Notes: generated by a model from the sequence alone, not told the origin. DNA of 5,740 nucleotides from Flavobacteriaceae bacterium (GCA_018623955.1 JAAZUX010000055.1:1-5740); one strand, 5' to 3'; counted from the first letter of the stretch, positions 1 through 5,408 are shown. Translations and numbers: made by a program.

Positions 1-7
1 AAATTTT

Positions 8-514
8 ATGAAAAAATCAAAAATAAGTACCAGAGTCATACACCGTTACCTTGGATTTTTCCTCGTTGGGATTTTAGCGGTTTACGCCATCAGCGGAATC
101 ACGTTGATTTTCAGAAAAACAGATACTTTCAAAAAAACAGTTACCAAAGAGATAACGCTTAATAAAGAAACCAAAACCAAAGATTTGGGGAAATCTCTTG
201 AAATCAAAGATTTTAAAGTGGACAGCACCCACTCAGAGATCGTGTATTTCAAAGAGGGAAACTTCAATAAAACGACCGGAAAGGCTGTCATTACCAAAAA
301 AGAATACCCTTATTTGTTGGATAAAATGATGAAGCTCCACAAAGCCACAACCAAAAGCCCGGTATATTGGCTCAATATATTTTTTGGATTGTCCCTTTTG
401 TTTTTTGTCATTTCATCGTTTTGGATGTTTCTTCCTTCCACCTCGACTTTCAAAAAAGGAATGATTTTTTCCCTTTTGGGTTTTCTGATGACTATCTTGA
501 TATTGTTTATCTAG
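8..514 (+). CDS. PepSY-associated transmembrane protein (short form)
   Basis: A 168-residue inner-membrane protein of the PepSY-associated TM type. The N-terminus has the family pattern: basic residues, H12-R13, then a first membrane segment at about 14-35 containing AISGI. A periplasmic stretch at about 37-117 follows and includes GNFNKTTGKAV (84-94), which resembles the G-x-[YF]-[ND]-x-x-[TS]-G turn of PepSY-like domains. An L-H-K motif lies at 110-112. Two further membrane segments lie at about 121-142 and 151-168. Larger relatives are found beside TonB-dependent receptors and siderophore or iron-uptake genes, and some act as ferric-siderophore reductases. That role is only an inference here, because the upstream neighbour is outside the window. 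H12 and H111 could be heme or metal ligands, but this is speculation. The start at 8 gives the expected MKK...HR N-terminus; its upstream signals cannot be judged. The stop overlaps the convergent DCC-family gene. Confidence 0.82.
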   Translation: MKKSKISTRVIHRYLGFFLVGILAVYAISGITLIFRKTDTFKKTVTKEITLNKETKTKDLGKSLEIKDFKVDSTHSEIVYFKEGNFNKTTGKAVITKKEYPYLLDKMMKLHKATTKSPVYWLNIFFGLSLLFFVISSFWMFLPSTSTFKKGMIFSLLGFLMTILILFI

Positions 515-924
515 AGAAATCTTTTTTGAATCGGCTCCTCTGGAATCATACAATCATCCTGCTTACCAAAAAGACGATACCGATTTCTTGAAATTAACTT
601 GTAGAGAGCATTTCTGATTTTGATCGGTAGGGGTTTGATCATTCTTGACAGGAATCTGTTGAATCCACCAATTTTAAATAAAATGGATACCACGGCATCT
701 GATTCTTTGAGAAACCTTCCCTCTGTGAAGAGAATAATGGTTTCAAAATCTGAGTTGATATTGTTTTGTGTTAGGAAATTCGCAGCAAACTCAGATTGTA
801 GGCTTGAGAAATAAAAAACACCATCTGGATCATTCCTCACGACATACTTTACCCAAAAGTTGCACAGATTGCAAACTCCGTCAAAAAAAATGATGTTAGA
901 TTTATCTTTTGCATCGCCGATCAT
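511..924 (-). CDS. DCC-family (DUF393, YuxK-like) thiol-disulfide oxidoreductase
   Basis: A 137-residue, probably cytoplasmic protein of the DUF393 or DCC family, which is predicted to have a thioredoxin-like fold. The defining motif D-x-x-C-x-x-C is present as D15-G-V-C18-N-L-C21, right after a hydrophobic beta strand (NIIFFDG, 10-16). The second family hallmark, R-Y-R-L-F-G (115-120) followed by a cysteine (C125), is also intact. Between them are the usual F-x-S-L-Q segment (39-43) and ESDAVV (74-79). The length is normal for the family. C18 and C21 are the likely redox pair; natural substrates of the family are not established. The start at 924 puts the motif about 15 residues from the N-terminus, as is usual. 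The gene is divergent from the DUF3050 gene and converges with the PepSY-type gene, sharing the CTAG at 511-514. Confidence 0.9.
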   Translation of the reverse strand: MIGDAKDKSNIIFFDGVCNLCNFWVKYVVRNDPDGVFYFSSLQSEFAANFLTQNNINSDFETIILFTEGRFLKESDAVVSILFKIGGFNRFLSRMIKPLPIKIRNALYKLISRNRYRLFGKQDDCMIPEEPIQKRFL

Positions 925-1025
925 ATGCTTATACTCAATTTAAGCTACATTGGAATATAATAGAATTTAATATAATAAGTGTAACGATTTATAATTAATT
1001 TAGCATATGAAAATGAAGCTGATAA
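925..1025. promoter_or_regulatory. Divergent AT-rich intergenic region with 9-bp inverted repeat
   Basis: This 101-bp spacer separates the DCC-family gene (minus) from the DUF3050 gene (plus) and must hold both promoters. TCATATGCT (921-929) and AGCATATGA (1002-1010) are exact reverse complements that bracket it; the first contains the start codon of the minus-strand gene. TAATTTAG at 996-1003 on the plus strand matches the Bacteroidota -7 consensus TAnnTTTG except at one base, with no TTG found at the expected -33 distance. On the minus strand I found no good match. The promoter role follows from gene orientation and is not read from strong motifs. Confidence 0.45.
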
Positions 1026-1805
1026 ATGATTGAAAATTTAAAAACAGAAATCTCAGAACACAGGGATCAACTGATGACCCATCCCATTTACGGGAACATT
1101 AACTCGATTTACAATTTGAAACAATTCATGGAATCTCATGTGTATGCCGTATGGGATTTCATGTCATTGGTCAAAAAGTTACAATTGGATTTGACCACCA
1201 CCACCCTACCCTGGCAACCGCCTGCCAACAATTCTGCCGCCAGGCTGATCAATGAGATCGTTTGGGGGGAGGAAACCGATTTGGACAAGGATGGAAATTC
1301 GGTCAGTCATTTCGAAATGTACCTCAATGCCATGAAACAGATTGATGCCGACACCCGAGGCATTGAAAAACTATTGTCTGAGCTAAGAGAGGGAAATGAT
1401 ATTTTTGATACCATAGATCAAGCAGGACTGCCTGCACACGTGGCCGATTTTTTGAATTTCACCTTCCGTATTATTGAAGAAGGTAAAACCCACAAAATCG
1501 CTGCAGTTTTCACTTTTGGAAGAGAAGATTTAATCCCGGACATGTTCATCTCTATGATCAAAAGAATGAATCGAGAAAACGAGCACAATTTTGATCAGAT
1601 CATCTATTATTTTGAAAGACACATAGAGGTCGACGGTGATTCCCATGGCCCCATGGCACTCGATATGATTAAAAACCTTTGCGGTACAGACCCCCTTAAA
1701 TGGGAAGAGGCCATTTCCGCCTCCAAAGATGCTCTCCAAAAGCGAATTGACCTTTGGGATGGCATCAATCTTCAAATCACCCAAAAAGAAAATGCCTTAA
1801 CATGA
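1026..1805 (+). CDS. DUF3050 protein, putative heme-oxygenase-like dimetal enzyme
   Basis: A 259-residue cytoplasmic protein that matches DUF3050 over its whole length: no signal peptide, mostly helical. Recognisable blocks are FMESHVYAVWDFMSLVKKLQ (34-53), LPWQPP (61-66), NEIVWGEETD (76-85), SHFEMYLNAM (94-103), an E152-x3-H156 pair, FTFGRED (162-168), and RHIEVDGDSHGPMA (198-211). The family is related to the heme-oxygenase-like fold (TenA, PqqC and the HDO dimetal oxidases). The spaced acidic and histidine residues E36/H38, E82/E83, E152, H156, E167, H199, D203 and H207 fit helix-borne metal ligands; H199-x3-D203-x3-H207 is the clearest case. Ligand assignment and an oxidase activity are inferences, and no substrate is known. 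The start at 1026 places the conserved blocks at normal distances. Its stop overlaps the next start in ATGA, so the peptidase gene is probably translationally coupled to it. Confidence 0.88.
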   Translation: MIENLKTEISEHRDQLMTHPIYGNINSIYNLKQFMESHVYAVWDFMSLVKKLQLDLTTTTLPWQPPANNSAARLINEIVWGEETDLDKDGNSVSHFEMYLNAMKQIDADTRGIEKLLSELREGNDIFDTIDQAGLPAHVADFLNFTFRIIEEGKTHKIAAVFTFGREDLIPDMFISMIKRMNRENEHNFDQIIYYFERHIEVDGDSHGPMALDMIKNLCGTDPLKWEEAISASKDALQKRIDLWDGINLQITQKENALT

Positions 1806-2842
1806 TTCGATACATATTCATTTTTATCACTTGCTTTAGCACCTTACTTAAAGGACAAGATTCCAAGGTCACTGATTTTGCCCAATCCATTACTGAGCAG
1901 GAACTCAAGGAACTCCTCTATGTGTATGCCTCCGATTACTTTGAAGGAAGAAGAACAGGCAGCAAAGGTCAAAAAATTGCCGTAGATTTTTTGAGAGACC
2001 ACTATATGGACTTAAATATCCAAGCGGCTGAGGGGACCAACAATTATTTTCAAGAGATGACTTTGAAAGTTGATGGTAAAATGGTCTCAACAGAAAATGT
2101 GGCCGCTATAATCAAGGGAAGTGAATTTCCAGATGAATACATCGTTTTGACTTCTCACCTTGATCATATTGGAATCGAAGGAGGGCAAATTAACAATGGT
2201 GCCGATGATGATGGGTCGGGAACCGTTACCATGCTTGAAATAGCAGAGGCGCTACAAATTGGATTAGAAAACGGTTATAAACCCAAAAGATCGATTGTTT
2301 TTTTACATGTTACCGGTGAAGAAGAAGGCCTGTTAGGTTCGGCTTATTATTCCGAAAACCCACTCTACCCGCTGGAACAAACCATTGTGAATTTAAATAT
2401 TGACATGATTGGTCGAAATGATTCACTTCACAACAGTGATGAAGACTATTTATATCTTATAGGATCTGATATCCTCTCTCAAGACCTTCATGACATTTCC
2501 ATATCGATTAACAAAAGATATTCCAACTTAGATCTGGATTTTCGTTATAATGACCCACTGCTAAAAGTTTATGAAAGAGGCAGACATTATGCCAACCGCT
2601 ATTATTATCGTTCTGACCATTACAATTTTGCTAAAAACGACATCCCTGTTATCTTCTACTTTAGTGGTACCCACGACGATTATCACCTCCCAACTGATAC
2701 TGTTGAAAAAATCAATTACCCACTGCTCACCAAAAGGGCCCGTTTTATTTTTCACACCTTGTGGGAACTGGCTAATAGAGAAGATCGTATTAGACTCAAC
2801 TCAAACAAGAAATATTTAAACATCGATAAAAACGGCAGGTAA
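1802..2842 (+). CDS. Exported M28-family zinc metallopeptidase
   Basis: A 346-residue secreted or lipid-free periplasmic peptidase with an intact M28 (aminopeptidase Y/PSMA-like) active site. By alignment to the Aeromonas aminopeptidase pattern, the two zinc ions would be held by H119 (SHLDH), bridging D135 (NNGADDDGSG), E174, D201 (NIDMIG) and H295 (DDYHLPTDT), with E173 of TGEEEGLLGS as general base. An N-terminal signal peptide (hydrophobic 4-16, then KGQ at 17-19) and the usual SDYFEGRRTGSKGQ segment (44-57) precede the catalytic domain. The likely activity is aminopeptidase on peptides in the periplasm or outside; specificity cannot be read. I chose ATG 1802, not the in-frame ATG at 1754: 1802 begins directly with the signal peptide and forms an ATGA overlap with the DUF3050 stop, while 1754 would add 16 polar residues and lie 52 nt inside that gene. 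The C-terminal tail after residue 320 is basic and variable-looking. Confidence 0.93.
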   Translation: MIRYIFIFITCFSTLLKGQDSKVTDFAQSITEQELKELLYVYASDYFEGRRTGSKGQKIAVDFLRDHYMDLNIQAAEGTNNYFQEMTLKVDGKMVSTENVAAIIKGSEFPDEYIVLTSHLDHIGIEGGQINNGADDDGSGTVTMLEIAEALQIGLENGYKPKRSIVFLHVTGEEEGLLGSAYYSENPLYPLEQTIVNLNIDMIGRNDSLHNSDEDYLYLIGSDILSQDLHDISISINKRYSNLDLDFRYNDPLLKVYERGRHYANRYYYRSDHYNFAKNDIPVIFYFSGTHDDYHLPTDTVEKINYPLLTKRARFIFHTLWELANREDRIRLNSNKKYLNIDKNGR

Positions 2843-2872
2843 CTTCATACCGCTCAATCCGCTTTTATAGCC

Positions 2873-2888
2873 TCTATTAATCTATTAA
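2873..2888. repeat. Tandem 8-bp direct repeat TCTATTAA x2
   Basis: Two perfect adjacent copies of TCTATTAA (2873-2880 and 2881-2888) sit in the 137-bp spacer between the M28 peptidase and DUF3078 genes, about 60 bp upstream of the -7 box at 2950. This could be a protein-binding site or chance in AT-rich DNA. I see no stem-loop terminator for the peptidase operon in this spacer. Confidence 0.4.
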
Positions 2889-2949
2889 AGCAAAAACAAA
2901 ACCTTTCATTTATTTTATCACAATTAGAAGGTAAAATGCAAGATTATTA

Positions 2950-2957
2950 TAATTTTG
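2950..2957 (+). promoter_or_regulatory. Bacteroidota-type -7 promoter box for the DUF3078 gene
   Basis: TAATTTTG is an exact match to the TAnnTTTG element recognised by the Bacteroidota primary sigma factor. It lies 22 bp before the ATG at 2980, giving a predicted short leader of about 15-20 nt. A TTG -33 box is not present at the normal 17-23 bp spacing; ATTAG near 2923 is the nearest approximation. The short leader AT-TTTTGGAATATC holds no clear Shine-Dalgarno sequence, as is common in the phylum. This suggests that the DUF3078 gene is transcribed separately from the upstream peptidase operon. Confidence 0.5.
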
Positions 2958-2979
2958 CTCATGTGATTTTTGGAATATC

Positions 2980-3903
2980 ATGCTGAAAAATTTTTTGTTA
3001 ACTATATTATTGGTGTTAACCCTTCCGTCCAACGCACAGGAAGACCGTTTTCCACTTGATTCACTCCCATATGATGCGATCATCAATTCGACTTTGGGCG
3101 GCAAAAGAATGAAATATTTTGGTAAACTAGACTTTACCCTCAGTCAAGCTTATTTTGAAAATTGGGTTTCTGGAGGGGAAAACGCCTTTAATGGAATCCT
3201 CCACTTCGATTACAATTTCAATTATTCCAACAGAAAAGGATGGGTTTGGGACAACAATTTGATGATTTCTTTAGGAGGGAATAAAACATCCAGTAGCAAA
3301 ATCGTAAAAAAAGCTGATGACCGATTTGAGATCAATTCTCAACTGGGAAAACAAATCAACCAATTTTGGAACTACGCAGTTTATTTAAATTTTAAATCTC
3401 AATTGTTACCGGGTTTCAGATACTACAAGGAGGATGGAGTTGAAAAAAAAGATAAATCAACCCGCATATTTTCTCCCACCATTATGCAGTTAGGGGTTGG
3501 ATGGTATTACAAAAAGAACAGTAATTCTTGGGTCAACTTATCTCCACTATCAGCGAGAGGAATTCTTGTGGGTGCTGCCTATACTCGAGATCTCCCAGAA
3601 GGACAAAAATATTTTGGTGTTGAAAAAGGAAAAACCAGCCTACTGAATCTAGGAGGATCCATCAATGGTTTTTTTAAGTTATTTCTCATGGATAATATCA
3701 CCATGGAAAACAAATTCAATGTTTACGCCAATTACATCCAAAAGATTCAAAATATTGATTTTGAAGTCAATACCATTCTTAGAATGAAAGTAAACAGAAG
3801 AATTTCTTCCAATTTGATCGCTCATTTCCTTTATGACGACGACTTGATTGGAAGGTTACAAATAAGAGAATTATTTGGCGCTGGACTGAGCATTGACCTA
3901 TAA
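2980..3903 (+). CDS. DUF3078 outer-membrane protein
   Basis: A 307-residue protein with a signal peptide (hydrophobic 4-15, cleavage likely after S17-N18-A19) followed by the DUF3078 domain. Family marks are F-E-N-W-V-S-G-G-E-N (59-68), a Y-x-F-N-Y strand (78-82), G-W-V-W-D-N (87-92), and repeated alternating hydrophobic and polar strands with many aromatic residues up to the C-terminal strand ELFGAGLSIDL (297-307). This pattern is that of a transmembrane beta-barrel, so an outer-membrane location is likely. The family has no established function and is largely restricted to Bacteroidota. Length is normal and the frame is intact. The start at 2980 directly precedes the signal peptide and is the only suitable one. 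The 3' end overlaps the convergent unknown gene by 6 nt, so its transcript must end inside that gene or read antisense through it. Confidence 0.88.
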   Translation: MLKNFLLTILLVLTLPSNAQEDRFPLDSLPYDAIINSTLGGKRMKYFGKLDFTLSQAYFENWVSGGENAFNGILHFDYNFNYSNRKGWVWDNNLMISLGGNKTSSSKIVKKADDRFEINSQLGKQINQFWNYAVYLNFKSQLLPGFRYYKEDGVEKKDKSTRIFSPTIMQLGVGWYYKKNSNSWVNLSPLSARGILVGAAYTRDLPEGQKYFGVEKGKTSLLNLGGSINGFFKLFLMDNITMENKFNVYANYIQKIQNIDFEVNTILRMKVNRRISSNLIAHFLYDDDLIGRLQIRELFGAGLSIDL

Positions 3904-4401
3904 GGCCCTGATCATGTCGTGAAACCAATTCAATTGGTAATAGCTTAGAAAAATATTAAAAGTCTCCCCCTGCCCTCTTGGTTCCAATTCAGTCAAAATA
4001 TTTTTCTCTTTATGGATCAGTCTCATATAAGGTTTATTCTTTTGTTTCGTTAAAGGATTTTCCCAATCGGGTTGAGCATAAACCAACTCAAATCCCTGAG
4101 ATTCAAGATGATTTTTTGAAGTTTTAAGTAATTTTTTGGTTTTATTGAGGTTGAGATTGGATTTACTCCAAATGGTTATATGAATCAATTCATCTTCTTC
4201 AAAAACCAGAGATCCCCTTCTGAGGATGAACGTATTGGCAGTACCCAGATTAAGGGCATTGAATTTCTTTTTGTTTTTCTTAAGCACCGAAAACGCCACT
4301 TTTTTTGGCATTTTATAAGTAAAGTCATCAAACAACAGAGACTGCGCATTGATCGTTAACGCTCCAAAAAAAGTCAATAATAAAGAGATGATTTTTTTCA
4401 T
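3898..4401 (-). CDS. Secreted protein of unknown function
   Basis: A 167-residue protein I cannot assign to a named family. It has a clear signal peptide (MKK, hydrophobic 4-17, cleavage likely after I17-N18-A19) and no lipobox cysteine, so it is probably periplasmic or surface-exposed. The mature part is basic in the middle (KKNKKK, 41-46; KTKKLLK, 87-93) and appears alpha/beta: a strand EDELIHITIWS (69-79), a helix about 86-102, then GFELVY (103-108). Three blocks look like conserved family marks: Q110-P-D-W-E-N-P116, P124-Y-M-R127, and E140-P-R-G-Q-G145 followed by F-N-I-F-L-S-Y-Y (148-155) and W159-F. I recall similar DPRGQG...YNVFLTFY endings in other flavobacterial hypothetical proteins, but this is memory, not a search. 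It converges with DUF3078, overlapping by 6 nt. GATTTTTG on the minus strand (4429-4436) is one base off the -7 consensus. Confidence 0.82.
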   Translation of the reverse strand: MKKIISLLLTFFGALTINAQSLLFDDFTYKMPKKVAFSVLKKNKKKFNALNLGTANTFILRRGSLVFEEDELIHITIWSKSNLNLNKTKKLLKTSKNHLESQGFELVYAQPDWENPLTKQKNKPYMRLIHKEKNILTELEPRGQGETFNIFLSYYQLNWFHDMIRAL

Positions 4402-4562
4402 AAAATAACTTTATTTAAACCCATAACGCAAAAATCAGACACTTCTTGTGCCTACCTCACATTTTGACCTATTAATTGTTAAATATTAAAGTTTAAAACC
4501 AATCATTGTTCTTAAATTGTATTTTTAAAAAATACTTAAACCCAAATAATTGACCATTAATT
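4402..4562. promoter_or_regulatory. Divergent intergenic region, AT-rich, with palindrome at 4519-4535
   Basis: A 161-bp spacer between the minus-strand secreted unknown and the plus-strand barrel protein gene, expected to hold both promoters. The plus-strand half is strongly AT-rich and contains a perfect 8-bp-arm palindrome, GTATTTTT-A-AAAAATAC (4519-4535). Inside it TATTTTTA (4520-4527) is one base off TAnnTTTG and lies about 36 bp before the ATG at 4563. On the minus strand GATTTTTG (4429-4436) is one base off the same consensus, with no -33 TTG. The assignments are tentative. Confidence 0.4.
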
Positions 4563-5240
4563 ATGAAAACAAATCTTAACCTACTGACCCTTCTTTTGCT
4601 CAGCCTTGTTGTCATTAACGCACAAGAAATGGAAAGCAATATGGTGAATGAAGAGGCTGCTTCGGAGATTGCCGTAGAACAGAGTTCCATTCCATCAGAG
4701 TACCCCCTAAAAAGACTCTCCATAGGTTTCAAAACAGGTATTCCCAATATCGCCTCCATTGGAGTGCAATACACCCTTCCGATTCTGAACAATCATCTGG
4801 CTCCTTATTTTGATTTCTCAACTTATCAATACAATAAAGATCAGACTGAGGGAAATCTGAGTTTTTTGGAACTTGGAGCCGCCTATTTTTTTAATGAAAA
4901 AGGAAAAGGCGTCTATCTTGGAATAGGTTTTTTAAGTTTAAAAATTGATGCTGACTACAATAATATTTCTTTGGATAATGGAGGAACCGGTTCTGGGGCT
5001 AGTAAAATTAATTTAAATACCACGAATTTAAAATTAGGGCTCAAGACAGGAGGACGCTTGTACTTTAGAGTCGAAGTGGGCTATGGAATGGGAGATATAC
5101 CACAAACAGTAACTTTTAAAGCAACGGACAACAACAATCCCGCATTCACCCAGACCAAAACAAAGAATATCCCTGCATTACCTGGAGTTTCTGAAAACGG
5201 CATGGTCATTGGAAACATTGGTTTCGGTTTTTCTTTCTAG
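4563..5240 (+). CDS. Small outer-membrane beta-barrel protein
   Basis: A 225-residue exported protein. The signal peptide is clear (hydrophobic 7-18, cleavage likely after I18-N19-A20). A polar, acidic linker follows at 21-46 with seven glutamates and no basic residue. From about residue 50 the sequence is a run of amphipathic beta strands with glycine and aromatic residues: LSIGFKTGIP (52-61), SIGVQYTLPIL (65-75), LAPYFDFSTYQY (79-90), FLELGAAYFF (101-110), GVYLGIGFLSLKI (116-128), LKLGLKTGG (156-164), and YFRVEVGYGMG (167-177). It ends in IGFGFSF with a terminal phenylalanine, the usual outer-membrane barrel signal for BAM insertion. An eight-stranded barrel of the OmpW/OprF-like size class is plausible; I cannot name the family or ligand. 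The GGTGSGAS stretch (140-147) is probably a loop. The gene stands alone and is followed 21 nt after its stop by a strong terminator. Confidence 0.85.
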   Translation: MKTNLNLLTLLLLSLVVINAQEMESNMVNEEAASEIAVEQSSIPSEYPLKRLSIGFKTGIPNIASIGVQYTLPILNNHLAPYFDFSTYQYNKDQTEGNLSFLELGAAYFFNEKGKGVYLGIGFLSLKIDADYNNISLDNGGTGSGASKINLNTTNLKLGLKTGGRLYFRVEVGYGMGDIPQTVTFKATDNNNPAFTQTKTKNIPALPGVSENGMVIGNIGFGFSF

Positions 5241-5261
5241 AAAAAGCTTTCCATCAACAAC

Positions 5262-5292
5262 AAAAAAAGGGTTGCAATGCAACCCTTTTTTT
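5262..5292. terminator. Bidirectional intrinsic terminator
   Basis: A perfect 14-bp inverted repeat: seven A, then GGGTTGC (5262-5275), loop AAT, then GCAACCC and seven T (5279-5292). The GC-containing part forms a 7-bp stem (8 bp if the A-T next to the loop pairs), flanked by A and T tracts that give a U-tract on both strands. It lies 21 nt after the barrel-protein stop on the plus strand and 1 nt after the encoded CCA of tRNA-His on the minus strand, so it can end both convergent transcripts. The position and symmetry make this a strong call. Confidence 0.92.
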
Positions 5293-5293
5293 A

Positions 5294-5371
5294 TGGGGTG
5301 GAAGACCGGTTTCGAACCGGCGACCTCTAGAACCACAATCTAGCGCTCTAACCAGCTGAGCTACAACCACC
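5294..5371 (-). tRNA. tRNA-His (anticodon GTG)
   Basis: On the minus strand the sequence folds as a full cloverleaf. The anticodon loop TTGTGGT (5332-5338) has anticodon GTG at 5334-5336, on a perfect 5-bp stem CTAGA/TCTAG. The D arm (GCTC/GAGC) and the T loop TTCGAAA, on a stem GCCGG/CCGGT with one G-U pair, are normal. The histidine identity elements are present: an encoded extra G-1 (5371) opposite C73 (5297). The 3' CCA is encoded (5294-5296). The acceptor stem is unusual: 5' GTGGTTG pairs with 3' CTTCCAC at five positions, leaving two adjacent U-U oppositions (5-68 and 6-67). The gene lies between bshB1 (37 nt upstream on the same strand) and a terminator that begins 1 nt after the CCA. 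Confidence 0.97.
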
Positions 5372-5382
5372 ATAATCGGATG

Positions 5383-5390
5383 CAAATTTA
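5383..5390 (-). promoter_or_regulatory. -7 promoter box for tRNA-His
   Basis: Read on the minus strand this is TAAATTTG, an exact TAnnTTTG match. It ends 11 bp before the first base (G-1) of tRNA-His at 5371, which places the transcription start just upstream of the mature 5' end. No TTG lies at the usual -33 spacing. It sits in the 37-bp gap between bshB1 and the tRNA, so the tRNA may have its own promoter as well as read-through from bshB1. Confidence 0.45.
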
Positions 5391-5408
5391 ATGATTTGTT
5401 GCTATTAT

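Noticed and set aside
367..591. Plus-strand ORF of 74 codons overlapping the 3' end of the PepSY-type gene, as a possible frameshifted continuation
   Set aside because: It is the shifted reading of the second membrane segment and runs antisense into the well-supported DCC-family gene; the PepSY-type protein already has three membrane segments and a normal stop.
1754..1801. Upstream in-frame ATG for the M28 peptidase
   Set aside because: It lies inside DUF3050 coding sequence and puts 16 polar residues before the signal peptide; 1802 fits far better.
2561..2819. Overlapping ORFs on both strands inside the peptidase gene (2561-2755 minus, 2571-2819 plus)
   Set aside because: Both lie within the M28 catalytic region, whose residues up to H295 are all in the 1802 frame; neither has a recognisable motif.
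2910..3104. Minus-strand 64-codon ORF across the DUF3078 promoter and signal peptide
   Set aside because: It covers the exact -7 box and the DUF3078 N-terminus and shows no domain or start signal.
3924..3938. Palindrome ACCAATT-C-AATTGGT as terminator for the convergent DUF3078/unknown pair
   Set aside because: It lies in the C-terminal codons of the secreted unknown (YQLNW), is AT-rich with a one-base loop and has no U-tract; it would make a poor hairpin.
4493..4792. Minus-strand 99-codon ORF over the start of the barrel-protein gene
   Set aside because: It is antisense to a clear signal peptide and beta-strand pattern, with an ending in AT-rich spacer; it looks like a shadow.
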